Source: Amycolatopsis sp. MtRt-6 (lineage in GTDB: Bacteria > Actinomycetota > Actinomycetes > Mycobacteriales > Pseudonocardiaceae). Taken from it: DNA of 64,000 nt. The notes beneath the pieces are model-generated. The model was given only the letters and a program-made list of their open reading frames with translations, was not told where the DNA came from and made no database searches. The position numbers were made by a program, and so were the translations under genes. The DNA lies in assembly GCF_017308975.1 (NCBI RefSeq), contig NZ_JADWPD010000013.1:124001-188000 (forward strand), given 5' to 3'. This document shows, in pieces, positions 24,581 to 33,458 of this stretch. Each line of letters opens with the position of its first letter. Within the stretch, counting starts at the first letter, position 1.

Positions 24581-25042
24581 TCACGCCAGATGTTCCCCGA
24601 GCAGGGCAAACGCGGCCAAGACCGACTCGGTCCTGATCAAGTCGCGATCGCCTGCCAAGGCCAGGCTACGGACTGTACGCGTTCCCGGCCCGGCAAGCCC
24701 GACGTGCACGGTGCCCGGTTCGACGCCGTCCTGCGCCGACGGCCCGGCCACGCCGGTGAGCCCGAGGCCCCAGGTGGCGCCGCAGCGGTCGCGGGCGCCC
24801 TCGGCCAGCTGGGCCGCGACCTCGGGGTGGACGGCGCCGTGCCCGGCCAGCAACTCCGGAGAGACGCCGGCCAGGGCCGCCTTCAGCTCGGTGGCGTAGA
24901 CGACCAGCCCGCCGCGCAGCACCGCGCTCGCCCCGGGCACGCGCGCCAGGGTGGCGCAGACCAGCCCGGCGGTCAGCGACTCGGCCGCGGCGACGGTCTC
25001 ACCCCGCGCGGTCAGGGCCGCGACCAGGGCTTTCTCGTCCAC
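24581..25042 (-). CDS. CinA C-terminal domain protein / nicotinamide-nucleotide amidase (PncC type)
   Basis: 153 residues, the stand-alone PncC/CinA-C domain that hydrolyses NMN to nicotinate mononucleotide and ammonia in NAD salvage. Conserved segments are TVAAAESLTAGLVCATLARVPGAS, GGLVVYATELK, AVHPEVAAQLAEGAR and WGLGLTGVAGP. GTG at 25042 was chosen because CGGGAG lies 6 nt upstream; a longer frame is open only because of composition. It starts 2 nt after the pgsA stop, so both are one transcript. It ends 99 bp before clgR. Confidence 0.88.
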   Translation of the reverse strand: MDEKALVAALTARGETVAAAESLTAGLVCATLARVPGASAVLRGGLVVYATELKAALAGVSPELLAGHGAVHPEVAAQLAEGARDRCGATWGLGLTGVAGPSAQDGVEPGTVHVGLAGPGTRTVRSLALAGDRDLIRTESVLAAFALLGEHLA

Positions 25043-25044
25043 CT

Positions 25045-25686
25045 TCAGCTCCCGGTGACCCGGCGCCCGGCTGCCCGCAGCCGCACCGCGCGGACGAGGT
25101 AGTCGACGCCGGTCACCACGGTCAGCACCAGCGCCAGCCCCATCAGCGCCCACCGCACCGGGTCCGCCTCGACCGGCAGCGGCAGCAGGTACGCCACGAT
25201 CGCCGCGATCTGCGCCATCGTCTTCGCCTTGCCGCCCCGGCTGGCGGGGATCACGCCGTGCCGGATCACCCAGAACCGCAGCAGTGTGACGCCGATCTCC
25301 CGGACCGCGATGACGATCGTGACCCACCAGCCGAGCTCGCCCAGCACGCTCAGCCCGACCAGCGCGGCGCCGGTGAGCGCCTTGTCCGCGATCGGGTCGG
25401 CGATCTTGCCGAAGTCGGTGATCAGGCCGTACTTGCGGGCCACCCAGCCGTCGAGCTGGTCGGTGGCCGAGGCGATCGCGAACAGCCCGGTCGCGATCGC
25501 GCGCCAGGTCGTGTCGTGGCCGTCGCCGACGAACAGCGCGATCACGAACAGCGGCACCAGGACCAGCCGCGAGAGCGTCAGGAGGTTCGCGACGTTGAGC
25601 GTCGGGACCGGGGTCGGCTCCGGGACCTGGGCGGGGGCGTCGCGCGTCAGGCCCTCGTCGGCGGCGTCGCTGGGGAGCGCACTCAC
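25045..25686 (-). CDS. pgsA: CDP-alcohol phosphatidyltransferase (PgsA-like)
   Basis: Integral membrane enzyme transferring a phosphatidyl group from CDP-diacylglycerol, most likely onto glycerol-3-phosphate to form phosphatidylglycerophosphate. 213 residues with about five membrane helices. The catalytic motif D-x2-D-G-x2-A-R-x8-G-x3-D-x3-D is complete in DQLDGWVARKYGLITDFGK followed by IADPIADK. GTG start overlapping the rimO stop (GTGA). Its position between rimO/argA and clgR matches mycobacterial pgsA3. Substrate is inferred from the family. Confidence 0.9.
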   Translation of the reverse strand: MSALPSDAADEGLTRDAPAQVPEPTPVPTLNVANLLTLSRLVLVPLFVIALFVGDGHDTTWRAIATGLFAIASATDQLDGWVARKYGLITDFGKIADPIADKALTGAALVGLSVLGELGWWVTIVIAVREIGVTLLRFWVIRHGVIPASRGGKAKTMAQIAAIVAYLLPLPVEADPVRWALMGLALVLTVVTGVDYLVRAVRLRAAGRRVTGS

Positions 25687-27119
25687 CGGTCGGCGTCCGG
25701 TACCGCGCGGACGATGAGGTCCACGCCCGCCGAGTCGACGACCTCGCAGCGCAGGAAGTCGCCGACCTCGGTCTTCTCCGGCGCGTCGAGGATGACGCAC
25801 TCGCCGTCGACCTCCGGCGCCTGGTGCGCAGCGCGGCCGGTGAGCTCGCCGTCGTCGTCCAGCTCCACCAGGACGTCGACGAACGTGCCGATCCGGTCCT
25901 CGGCGCGCTGCGCGGTCAGCTCCTCGACCAGCGCGGAGATCCGCGTGACGCGCTCGGCGACCACCTCGGGGTCGAGCTTGCCGTCGAAGGTCTCGGCCTC
26001 GGTGCCGTCCTCGTCGGAGTAGCCGAAGACGCCCACGGCGTCGAGGCGCGCGCCGGTCAGGAACCGCTCGAGCTCGCTCAGGTCGTGCTCGGTCTCGCCG
26101 GGGAACCCGACGATCACGTTGGTCCGGATGCCCGCCTCGGGCGCGTACTCGCGGATCTGCTCGCACAGCGCCAGGAAGGAGTCGGTCGAGCCGAACCGGC
26201 GCATCCGGCGCAGCACCTGCTCGCTGGAGTGCTGGAAGGAAAGGTCGAAGTACTCGGCGACACCCGGCGTGGTCGCGATGGCCTTGACCAGCTGCGGGCG
26301 CGTCTCGGCCGGCTGCAGGTAGGAGACGCGGACGCGCTCGATGCCGTCGAGCTCCGCCAGGCGCGGCAGCAGCCGCTCCAGCGCGGTGGCGCCGTCGCGG
26401 CCGAAGTCCTTGCCGTAGGACGTCGAGTTCTCGCTGACCAGGAACAGCTCCTTGACGCCGTTTTCGGCCAGCCACATCGCTTCGGCGACGACCTCGTCGG
26501 GCTGCCGCGAGACGAACGAGCCGCGGAACGACGGGATCGCGCAGAACGAGCAGCGCCGGTCGCAGCCGGAGGCGATCTTCAGCGCGGCCACCGGCGAGTC
26601 GTCGAGGCGCGTGCGCAGCACCCGCGGGCCCCAGCCGTGCTGCGCGTGCCCCGGGACCTCGACGGCCGCCGCGGCGGCGGGCCGCTCGACCGGGCTGATC
26701 GGCAGCAGCTTGCGGCGGTCGCCCGGCGTGTGCGAAGCGATCTTGCGGCCGGCGACGACGTCGTCGAGCCGGGCCGAGAGGTCGGCGTAGTGGTCGAAGC
26801 CCAGCACCGCGTCGGCCTCCGGGAGGCTGTCGGCGAGCTCGTGCCCGTAGCGCTCGGCCATGCAGCCGACGGCGACGACCTTCTTGCCCGTGTCGGACGC
26901 GGCGAGCAGCGTGTCGACGGAGTCCTTTTTGGCCGATTCGACGAAGCCGCAGGTGTTGACCACCACGACGTCGGACTCCTCGGGATCGGCCGCCAGCTCC
27001 CAGCCGCCGGCCGCGAGCCGGCCCGCCAGCTCCTCCGAGTCGACCTCGTTGCGGGCGCAGCCCAGGGTCAGCAGGGAGACGCGTCGGGTGGCGGCTGGGT
27101 CCGTGGCAGGGGAAGGCAC
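25683..27119 (-). CDS. rimO: Ribosomal protein S12 methylthiotransferase RimO
   Basis: Radical-SAM enzyme that methylthiolates Asp88-equivalent of ribosomal protein S12. 478 residues. The N-terminal UPF0004 domain has its three cluster cysteines in LGCARNEVDSE, VNTCGFVESAKKD and VAVGCMAERYG. The radical-SAM triad is CDRRCSFC at about 193-200 followed by AIPSFRGSFVSR, and a TRAM domain closes the protein (VLVELDDDGELTGRAAHQAP). The final residues AVPDADR precede a stop overlapped by pgsA. Divergent from argA with a 96-bp spacer. Confidence 0.95.
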   Translation of the reverse strand: MPSPATDPAATRRVSLLTLGCARNEVDSEELAGRLAAGGWELAADPEESDVVVVNTCGFVESAKKDSVDTLLAASDTGKKVVAVGCMAERYGHELADSLPEADAVLGFDHYADLSARLDDVVAGRKIASHTPGDRRKLLPISPVERPAAAAAVEVPGHAQHGWGPRVLRTRLDDSPVAALKIASGCDRRCSFCAIPSFRGSFVSRQPDEVVAEAMWLAENGVKELFLVSENSTSYGKDFGRDGATALERLLPRLAELDGIERVRVSYLQPAETRPQLVKAIATTPGVAEYFDLSFQHSSEQVLRRMRRFGSTDSFLALCEQIREYAPEAGIRTNVIVGFPGETEHDLSELERFLTGARLDAVGVFGYSDEDGTEAETFDGKLDPEVVAERVTRISALVEELTAQRAEDRIGTFVDVLVELDDDGELTGRAAHQAPEVDGECVILDAPEKTEVGDFLRCEVVDSAGVDLIVRAVPDADR

Positions 27120-27215
27120 GACGTTCAGGGTAGCCGCCGGGCCCGGGCGGCCCGACGACGGCGTAGCCCGGTCGTGTCACCGCGCGCGCCAAGCGATGTG
27201 GCAGGGTGGACGATC

Positions 27216-27725
27216 GTGCCATCCGACTCGCCCCGCCCGACCGTCCGCCGCGCCCGGATCGCCGACGTCCGCAAGATCAAGGCCCTGGTCGACTCGGACG
27301 CCGGCCGCGTGCTCCTGGAAAAGGACCTGGTCACGCTGTACGAGGACGTCCAGGAGTTCTGGGTCGCCGAAGTGGGTGACGACGTCGTCGGCGCGGCCGC
27401 GCTGCACGTGCTCTGGGAGGACATCGCCGAGCTGCGGACCGTCGTCGTCGACAAGGCCGTCCGCGGCCAGGGCGTCGGGCGGGTGCTGGTCGCCCGGCTG
27501 GTCGACGAGGCACGTGAGCTGGGTCTCAAACGGCTGTTCGTGCTGACCTTCGAGACGAGCTTCTTCGCCGGGCACGGGTTCGTGGAAATCGACGGCACTC
27601 CGGTGTCGCACGAGGTGTACGAGGAGATGCGGCGCTCGCACGACACCGGTGTCGCGGAGTTCCTCGACCTGCCCTACGTCAAGCCGAACACCCTGGGCAA
27701 CTCCCGCATGCTGCTCGAGCTCTGA
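27216..27725 (+). CDS. argA: Amino-acid N-acetyltransferase (ArgA, short actinobacterial type)
   Basis: GNAT enzyme acetylating L-glutamate (and glutamine in the mycobacterial homologue) at the start of arginine synthesis. 169 residues; VRRARIADVRKIKALVDSDAG opens the domain, with LHVLWEDIAELRTVVVDKAVRGQGVGRVLV containing the acetyl-CoA loop RGQGVG. KRLFVLTFETSFFAGHGF is typical of the argA group. The GTG at 27216 gives the compact length of stand-alone ArgA. It lies divergent from rimO in the same neighbourhood as mycobacterial argA, between pgsA and ftsK. Confidence 0.88.
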   Translation: MPSDSPRPTVRRARIADVRKIKALVDSDAGRVLLEKDLVTLYEDVQEFWVAEVGDDVVGAAALHVLWEDIAELRTVVVDKAVRGQGVGRVLVARLVDEARELGLKRLFVLTFETSFFAGHGFVEIDGTPVSHEVYEEMRRSHDTGVAEFLDLPYVKPNTLGNSRMLLEL

Positions 27726-27856
27726 ACACAACCCCTAAGCCGGCCGGATTCAGGGGTGAATGTGGCCCCACAACCTCCTTTCGGGCGGTGACGCGCGCCA
27801 CGGCGCTGCCCGAAGCTGATCGGGCACTTGTCCCCCGATCGGCAAGGAAACCATTG

Positions 27857-28291
27857 ATGCGCACGACACTGCGGAACCTGGGGGCCACCGTCACGGTGGC
27901 CGTTTCTGTCGGCGCGGGCGCCCTGCTGGGCACCGGCACCGCGGCCGCCGTCGACATCCCGGCGGTCACCGACCAGTACCTCTTCTCGACGTCCCTGTCG
28001 AAGTTCGAAACGATCCGGAACCAGGCGCCGTACTCCGGCCAGCTGGACTGGTCGTCGGACGGCTGCTCCTGGTCGCCGGACACCCCGTTCGGCTTCCAGT
28101 TCCTGCCCGGCTGCCACCGGCACGACTTCGGTTACCGCAACTACAAGAAGCAGGGCCGGTTCACCGACGCCAACCGGCTGAAGATCGACGACAACCTCTA
28201 CACGGACCTGAAGAGCGTCTGCGGGTCCAACGTGGCGTGCAAGGGCGCGGCCTGGACGTACTACCAGGCGGTCCGCAAGTTCGGCGGCTGA
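27857..28291 (+). CDS. Secreted prokaryotic phospholipase A2
   Basis: 144 residues. A signal peptide (RTTLRNLGATVTVAVSVGAG, cleavage probably after about residue 31, AAA-VDIP) leads to a small mature enzyme. The catalytic His-Asp pair is in CHRHDFGYRN (His89, Asp90), with Cys70/Cys86 and Cys in SVCGSNVACKG positioned for two disulfides as in the Streptomyces violaceoruber enzyme. Asp in TDANRLKIDDN would complete the site. It would hydrolyse the sn-2 ester of phospholipids outside the cell. AAGGAAA precedes the ATG. Single gene, not obviously linked to neighbours. Confidence 0.88.
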   Translation: MRTTLRNLGATVTVAVSVGAGALLGTGTAAAVDIPAVTDQYLFSTSLSKFETIRNQAPYSGQLDWSSDGCSWSPDTPFGFQFLPGCHRHDFGYRNYKKQGRFTDANRLKIDDNLYTDLKSVCGSNVACKGAAWTYYQAVRKFGG

Positions 28292-28327
28292 GCCGCGAAC
28301 CGCGCGGGTGGCGCCACAATGGTGATC

Positions 28328-28939
28328 ATGGAGATCGATCACCTGCTCAGCACGACCCGCGCGGTGCGCCGCAAGCTCGACCTCGACCGGCCGGTGGAAC
28401 CCGAGGTCCTCGACGAGTGCCTGAACCTGGCGCTGCAGGCGCCGACGCCCGGCAACGTCCAGGCCTGGCGCTGGCTCGTGGTGCGCGACCAGGACGTGAA
28501 GGACCGGCTTTCGGTGCTCTTCCGCGAGGTGGGTGAGGCCTACCTGGCGGAGCGGGCGAGCGCGGCGCCGTCGCGGATGCTGGCGTCCGGGCGGCACCTC
28601 CTCGAAGTGATCGACCGGGTCCCGGTGTTCGTGATCCCGGTCCTGGCCGGCCGCCCGGCCGGGGACAACGCGGTCGACGCGGCCTTCTACGGCGGCATCT
28701 TCCCGGCGGTGTGGAACTTCCAGCTGGCGCTGCGCTCGCGCGGGCTGGGCTCGACGCTGACGACGTACCACCTGGCGCGGGAAGCCGAAGCCGCGGAGAT
28801 CCTCGGCATCCCGGAGGGCCACACGCAGGCCGGGCTGCTGCCGGTGGCGTACACGACGGTGCCGGACTTCAAGCCGGCCGCGCGCAGCCCGCTGTCCGAA
28901 GTGGCCTACCTCGACCACTGGGGCACGCCGCTCAGCTGA
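28328..28939 (+). CDS. Nitroreductase family protein
   Basis: FMN-dependent oxidoreductase of unknown substrate, 203 residues. Conserved parts are STTRAVRRKLDLDRPVEPEVL, LQAPTPGNVQAWRWLVV (FMN contacts), AAFYGGIFPAVWNFQLALRSRGLGST and TLTTYHLAREAEAAEILGIP. ATG at 28328 is preferred over the in-frame ATG at 28319: no Shine-Dalgarno is seen for either, but CACAAT at 28315-28320 would place transcription start on the second one. The 3' end overlaps the convergent secreted-protein gene by 8 nt. Confidence 0.85.
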   Translation: MEIDHLLSTTRAVRRKLDLDRPVEPEVLDECLNLALQAPTPGNVQAWRWLVVRDQDVKDRLSVLFREVGEAYLAERASAAPSRMLASGRHLLEVIDRVPVFVIPVLAGRPAGDNAVDAAFYGGIFPAVWNFQLALRSRGLGSTLTTYHLAREAEAAEILGIPEGHTQAGLLPVAYTTVPDFKPAARSPLSEVAYLDHWGTPLS

Positions 28940-29357
28940 TCCGCACGGTGGCCTCCCCACCGTCCTCGCTGACGGAGACGAGTTCGACCCGGCTGGCGGC
29001 GAACGACGTCGCCCGCGGGCCGGTGCGCGGGCCGCTGTGCAGCTCGGCCGTGGTGCTCTCGCCGCGGCCGGGCTCCTTCAGGAGGAAGGCGAGGGTGGCC
29101 TCCCCCTGCCAGAAGCACTGCATCCCGGGCCGGCACCGCGAGTCGGCGACCACCCGCAGGTAGCGCACGGTCAGGTCCTTACCCTGCACGGCGGCCTCCT
29201 GCCCGAGCCGCAGGGTGACGTCGTGCCCGGCGGGGGTGCTGACGGTGCTCGGCGACGCCGGCCCGGCGGCGGGCAGCGCGGCGGCGACCGAGCTCCCGGC
29301 GCCCGCCGCGACGACGGCGAAGGCGAACAGTCCGGCTACGAATCGCTGTAGGTCCAC
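28932..29357 (-). CDS. Secreted protein of unknown function
   Basis: 141 residues with an N-terminal signal peptide (DLQRFVAGLFAFAVVAAGAG, cleavage around residue 26) and a beta-rich mature part. The motif ADSRCRPGMQCFWQGEATLAFLL contains two cysteines eight residues apart, probably disulfide-bonded; a DSRCP-x-CxWxGEA-type motif recurs in many small secreted proteins of unknown role. No catalytic signature. It lies between the convergent nitroreductase and ftsK; 39 bp separate its start from the ftsK stop, so it may be the first or last gene only by chance. Confidence 0.65.
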   Translation of the reverse strand: MDLQRFVAGLFAFAVVAAGAGSSVAAALPAAGPASPSTVSTPAGHDVTLRLGQEAAVQGKDLTVRYLRVVADSRCRPGMQCFWQGEATLAFLLKEPGRGESTTAELHSGPRTGPRATSFAASRVELVSVSEDGGEATVRIS

Positions 29358-29396
29358 GTGGTCAGGACGGAAGGGGCACGGGCGGGGGTTGCACGG

Positions 29397-31889
29397 CTAT
29401 TCGTCCTCGTCGCCCGCGGCCGCGTCGACCGGGCCGCCGCCGCGGATCATGAACAGCACCGACTCCAGCTCCTCCGGCTTGATCAGCACGTCCCGGGCCT
29501 TCGAGCCCTCCGACGGGCCCACCACCCCGCGGCTCTCCAGCAGGTCCATCAGGCGCCCCGCCTTCGCGAAGCCCACCCGCAGCTTGCGCTGCAGCATCGA
29601 CGTCGAGCCGAACTGGGAGGTCACGATCAGCTCCGCCGCCTGGAGCAGGACGTCCAGGTCGTCCCCGATGTCCGGGTCGATCTCCTTCTTCTCGCCCGCC
29701 TTGGCCGCCGTCACACCGTCCTGGTACTCCGGCTGCGCCTGCTCCTTCGCGTAGTTGACGACCGCGGCGATCTCCTCGTCGCCGACGAACGCGCCCTGGA
29801 TGCGGACCGGCTTGCCCGCGCCCATCGGCAGGTACAGCGCGTCGCCCATGCCGATCAGCTTCTCCGCGCCCGGCTGGTCCAGGATCACCCGCGAGTCCGT
29901 CAGCGACGACGTCGCGAACGCCAGCCGCGAGGGCACGTTGGTCTTGATCAGGCCGGTCACGACGTCGACCGACGGCCGCTGCGTCGCCAGGACCAGGTGG
30001 ATACCCGCGGCGCGGGCCTTCTGGGTGATGCGGACGATCGCGTCCTCGACGTCGCGGGGGGCGGTCATCATCAGGTCGGCGAGCTCGTCGACGATCGCCA
30101 TGATGTACGGGTACGGCCGGTACTCGCGCTCGGAGCCCGGCGGCGCGGTGATCTCGCCCGAACGCACCTTCTTGTTGTAGTCGTCGATGTGCCGGACCTT
30201 GTTGACCTGCATGTCCTGGTAGCGCTGCTCCATCTCCTCTACCAGCCAGGCCAGCGCGGCGGCCGCCTTCTTCGGCTGGGTGATGATGGGCGTGATCAGG
30301 TGCGGGATGCCCTCGTACGGCGTCAGCTCGACCATCTTCGGGTCGATCAGGATCATCCGGCACTCGTCCGGCGTCGAGCGCGCGAGCAGCGACACCAGCA
30401 TCGAGTTGACGAAGCTCGACTTACCGGAACCGGTCGAACCCGCGACCAGCAGGTGCGGCATCTTCGTCAGGTTCGCGGTGACGAAGTGGCCCTCGATGTC
30501 CTTGCCGAGGCCGATCACCATCGGGTGGTTGTCCTTGACCGTGGACGGCGCCCGCAGGACGTCACCCAGGCGGACCATCTCGCGGTCGGAGTTCGGCACC
30601 TCGATGCCGACCGCGGACTTGCCCGGGATCGGCGCCAGCAGGCGGACGTTGTCGGTGGCCACCGCGTACGCGATGTTCTTGGTCAGCGCGGTGATCTTCT
30701 CGACCTTGACGCCCGGGCCGAGCTCGACCTCGTAGCGCGTGACCGTCGGGCCGCGGGTGAAGCCGGTGACCTGCGCGTCGACGTTGAACTGCTCCAGCAC
30801 GCCGGTGATCGCCTCGATCATGGCGTCGTTGGCTTTGCTGCGGGACTTCGGCGCGTCGCCGAGCTTCAGCAGGTCGGGCGGCGGGAGCTGGTAGTCGCCC
30901 TCGACCGTGCGGGTGACCGCGAGCGGCGGTTCCACGGCCTTCTTCGGCTTCTTTTCGGGCACCTCGACGGGCTTGGGCGCGGCCTTGGGCGGCTTGATCG
31001 GCGTCGGCGCCTCGGCCAGCATCGCGTCGATGTCCAGCTGCTCGGGGGCGGCTTCGCTGGCCTGGCGACGCCGGGACGGCTTGCGCAGCCGCGCGGACTT
31101 CGGGTCGGCGTCGGTGACCTTCTCTTCGTCGGTCGCGAAGCCCGAACGCTGCGCTTCGGCTTCGGCGATCTCCTCCTCGTCGAGGCCCCAGTTCCGCAGC
31201 CGCTGCGGGATCTGGCGGACCGGCGTGCCGGTGAACACGAGCACGCCGAAGAACAGCGCGAGGATCAGCAGCGGCACGGCGACCCAGGTGGTGACGCCCA
31301 TGGTGAGCAGGCCGCCCGAGAAGGCGCCGACGATGCCGCCGGCGTACATCCGGCCGTCGTTGGTCTCCGGCAGCGCGGTGAAGATGTGCAGCATCCCGAG
31401 CACGGACAGGACGACCATGATCGTGCCGACGACCATCCGCGGCCGCGTCTCCGGGTGCGGCTCGGACCGCATCAGCGCGACGGCGACCACGACGAGCACC
31501 AGCGGGAGCGTGACGGCCCCGGCGCCGAGGACGGTCCGGGTGGCGATCTCGACGCCGGTGCCGATCGGCCCGGCCGCGCGCCACCAGACGCCGACGGCCG
31601 CGACGATGCCCAGGCCGATCAGGCCCAGCGCGAGCCCGTCGCGGCGGTGTTCCGGCTCCAGCTCGCGGGTGCGGCCGACGGTCCTGGCCAGCGTGCCCAG
31701 GCCCTTGGCCAGCAGGTTCCAGGTACCGCGGACGCCCTTCCCGAAGATCCCGGGCGTCTTGCGGCGTGCGCGTGGCGCGGGCTTGCGAGCGGACGACGTA
31801 CGAGGCTTCGCGGGTGTACGCGGCTTACGCGCCGCTGCCCCCTTCGCGCCGCTTCCCGTGCTTCTCTTCCTCGTCGCCGACCCAGCCAT
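29397..31889 (-). CDS. ftsK: DNA translocase FtsK/SpoIIIE
   Basis: Membrane-anchored hexameric motor that pumps chromosome DNA through the closing septum. 830 residues. A basic Ala/Lys/Arg-rich N-terminus is followed by four membrane helices between about 70 and 220 and a charged linker. The motor has alpha/beta domains with Walker A AGSTGSGKSSFVNSML and Walker B MAIVDELADLMMT. The C-terminal gamma winged helix (ELIVTSQFGSTSMLQRKLRVGF) recognises KOPS-like sites. It occupies the place of Rv2748c, near argA and pgsA. Confidence 0.96.
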   Translation of the reverse strand: MAGSATRKRSTGSGAKGAAARKPRTPAKPRTSSARKPAPRARRKTPGIFGKGVRGTWNLLAKGLGTLARTVGRTRELEPEHRRDGLALGLIGLGIVAAVGVWWRAAGPIGTGVEIATRTVLGAGAVTLPLVLVVVAVALMRSEPHPETRPRMVVGTIMVVLSVLGMLHIFTALPETNDGRMYAGGIVGAFSGGLLTMGVTTWVAVPLLILALFFGVLVFTGTPVRQIPQRLRNWGLDEEEIAEAEAQRSGFATDEEKVTDADPKSARLRKPSRRRQASEAAPEQLDIDAMLAEAPTPIKPPKAAPKPVEVPEKKPKKAVEPPLAVTRTVEGDYQLPPPDLLKLGDAPKSRSKANDAMIEAITGVLEQFNVDAQVTGFTRGPTVTRYEVELGPGVKVEKITALTKNIAYAVATDNVRLLAPIPGKSAVGIEVPNSDREMVRLGDVLRAPSTVKDNHPMVIGLGKDIEGHFVTANLTKMPHLLVAGSTGSGKSSFVNSMLVSLLARSTPDECRMILIDPKMVELTPYEGIPHLITPIITQPKKAAAALAWLVEEMEQRYQDMQVNKVRHIDDYNKKVRSGEITAPPGSEREYRPYPYIMAIVDELADLMMTAPRDVEDAIVRITQKARAAGIHLVLATQRPSVDVVTGLIKTNVPSRLAFATSSLTDSRVILDQPGAEKLIGMGDALYLPMGAGKPVRIQGAFVGDEEIAAVVNYAKEQAQPEYQDGVTAAKAGEKKEIDPDIGDDLDVLLQAAELIVTSQFGSTSMLQRKLRVGFAKAGRLMDLLESRGVVGPSEGSKARDVLIKPEELESVLFMIRGGGPVDAAAGDEDE

Positions 31890-32043
31890 GCCCTCAACGG
31901 TAACCGGCCGTCGCCGTTCGTCCCGTGCGCCACTCTCGGCCCACGGTGAACTTCTGCCTCACATCCGCGCTTGAGCGGCCATCCGGGTGAACCGATCCGC
32001 CAGTGCGCAAACGGGTGAAATCGGCGTCTGCCATGCTCTGCGC

Positions 32044-32859
32044 ATGCTCGCGCTGCGCACCGACGAACCGCCCCGCCGTGCTCCCGCCATCTGGCGGACC
32101 ATGCTGAACATCGACCGTGGGCTGGTGAACCTGGTCGGGCGGCTGACGGTCACCGGCCGGGTGCCCGCGCAGCTGCGCGGGCGCCCGCTGCTGATGGCGG
32201 CGAACCACATCGGCGTGTTCGACGCGTTCGTGCTGATGGCGGCGTGCAAGCGGATCGGCATCAACCCGCGGTTCATGCTGGCCGGCGGCATCCTGGACGC
32301 CCCCGTGATCGGGCCGGCGCTGCGGGTCAGCGGGCACCTGCGGGTCGACCGCAAGCACGCCGGGACCGCCGTCGGGCAGTTCGCGGAGGCCGTCGAGGCG
32401 ATGCGGACGACCCGCGAGCCGATCATCGTCTACCCGGAGGGCCGCATCAGCCACGACCCGGGCCTGTGGCCGGAGCGCGGCAAGACCGGCGCGGCGCGGC
32501 TGGCGCTCGCGGCGGGGGTGCCGGTGATCCCGATCAGCCAGTGGGGCGCGCACGAGGCCGTGTACTGGGGCACCGAGACGGTCAACGGCCCGGCGGACCT
32601 GGTCCCCCTGGCCCGCTCGGGGCTGAGCGCGCCGCTGCGCCGCCCGCGGTTCCGCGTGCACTTCGGCGACCCGGTGGACCTGTCGGACATCGAGCCGGAG
32701 CGGCCGGGCGCCGGGGTGCGCGCGCACGCGAAGATCATGCAGGCGATCACCGACGGCCTGGTCCCACTGCGCCGCGACGAGCCCGACCGGCCCCGCTTCC
32801 ACGACCCGACGCGGCCGACCGACACGGTCAGCCCGTGGAAGCCGGCGTCCGGCTCCTGA
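32044..32859 (+). CDS. 1-acyl-sn-glycerol-3-phosphate acyltransferase-like (PlsC family)
   Basis: 271 residues from the ATG at 32044; a CATGCT element 7 bp ahead suggests a leaderless message. The acyltransferase H-x4-D motif is NHIGVFD at about 57-63, followed by glycerophosphate-binding block YPEGRIS at about 134-140 and VPVIPISQWG. No clear membrane-spanning helix, only an amphipathic N-terminus. Whether it acts in phosphatidic acid synthesis or on another acyl acceptor cannot be told. Divergent from ftsK. Confidence 0.87.
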   Translation: MLALRTDEPPRRAPAIWRTMLNIDRGLVNLVGRLTVTGRVPAQLRGRPLLMAANHIGVFDAFVLMAACKRIGINPRFMLAGGILDAPVIGPALRVSGHLRVDRKHAGTAVGQFAEAVEAMRTTREPIIVYPEGRISHDPGLWPERGKTGAARLALAAGVPVIPISQWGAHEAVYWGTETVNGPADLVPLARSGLSAPLRRPRFRVHFGDPVDLSDIEPERPGAGVRAHAKIMQAITDGLVPLRRDEPDRPRFHDPTRPTDTVSPWKPASGS

Positions 32860-32955
32860 GCCGATCGGGTGTAGTTCCGGCCAGGGGCTCAACCCGCTGT
32901 CCGCCACCGGCGTGGCTGCCGCGTTCTCGTCGGTGACACAGAGGGGCAGGCTGCC

Positions 32956-33411
32956 ATGCGAAGGATCGCGAAGACCGTGGGCTCGGTTCTCGCCGTGCTC
33001 GGCGTCGTGCTGACCACCGGAGCCGTCACGGCGGCACCGGCGAGCGCCGCGGTGTCGTGCTCGGGGACGAAGACCTACGACAACAGCAGCGGCGCCTCGG
33101 GGCTCGGCGAGCTGACGATCTACTACAACAGCGCCGACGGCGGGACCAACAGCGCCTGCTTCTACCACCGCGGCGCCGCCTACGGCGTGGCGGCGGAGAC
33201 CTACGTGGTGATCGAGCGCTGCGTCGAAACCAGCGGCGAAGGCCTGCCGTGCACCGCCGACCGGTCCTCGAGCCCGGACCGCGGCGTCTACAAGTACCAC
33301 GCAGGCCCCCGAGGGGTCACCGGCACGGCGAACCGCTGCGTGGCCGCGGTCGGCTGGATCTACTGGGGCGGGCAGTACTACGCGATCTCCAGCGGCCGGC
33401 AGGGCTGCTGA
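32956..33411 (+). CDS. Secreted protein resembling spore-associated protein A
   Basis: 151 residues with a clear signal peptide (RRIAKTVGSVLAVLGVVLTT, cleavage near ASA-AV at about residue 33). The mature part is beta-rich and contains six cysteines and many Tyr/Gly. Segments GELTIYYNSADGGTNSACFYH and CVAAVGWIYWGGQYY resemble the SapA-type small secreted proteins of Streptomyces, but similarity is judged by eye only. Gly/Ser-rich and without catalytic motif. AGGGGCAGG upstream of the ATG is a fair ribosome site. Function unknown. Confidence 0.55.
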   Translation: MRRIAKTVGSVLAVLGVVLTTGAVTAAPASAAVSCSGTKTYDNSSGASGLGELTIYYNSADGGTNSACFYHRGAAYGVAAETYVVIERCVETSGEGLPCTADRSSSPDRGVYKYHAGPRGVTGTANRCVAAVGWIYWGGQYYAISSGRQGC

Positions 33412-33458
33412 AGTCCGCATCCTGGGACGCACTGCCGCGCACCCTAGAGTCGGCGGAC

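Noticed and set aside
24566..24582. LexA-like SOS box (CGAAC-N4-GTTTC) near cinA/clgR
   Set aside because: The right half does not match GTTCG; the ClgR-type CGC-N5-GCG core explains the region better.
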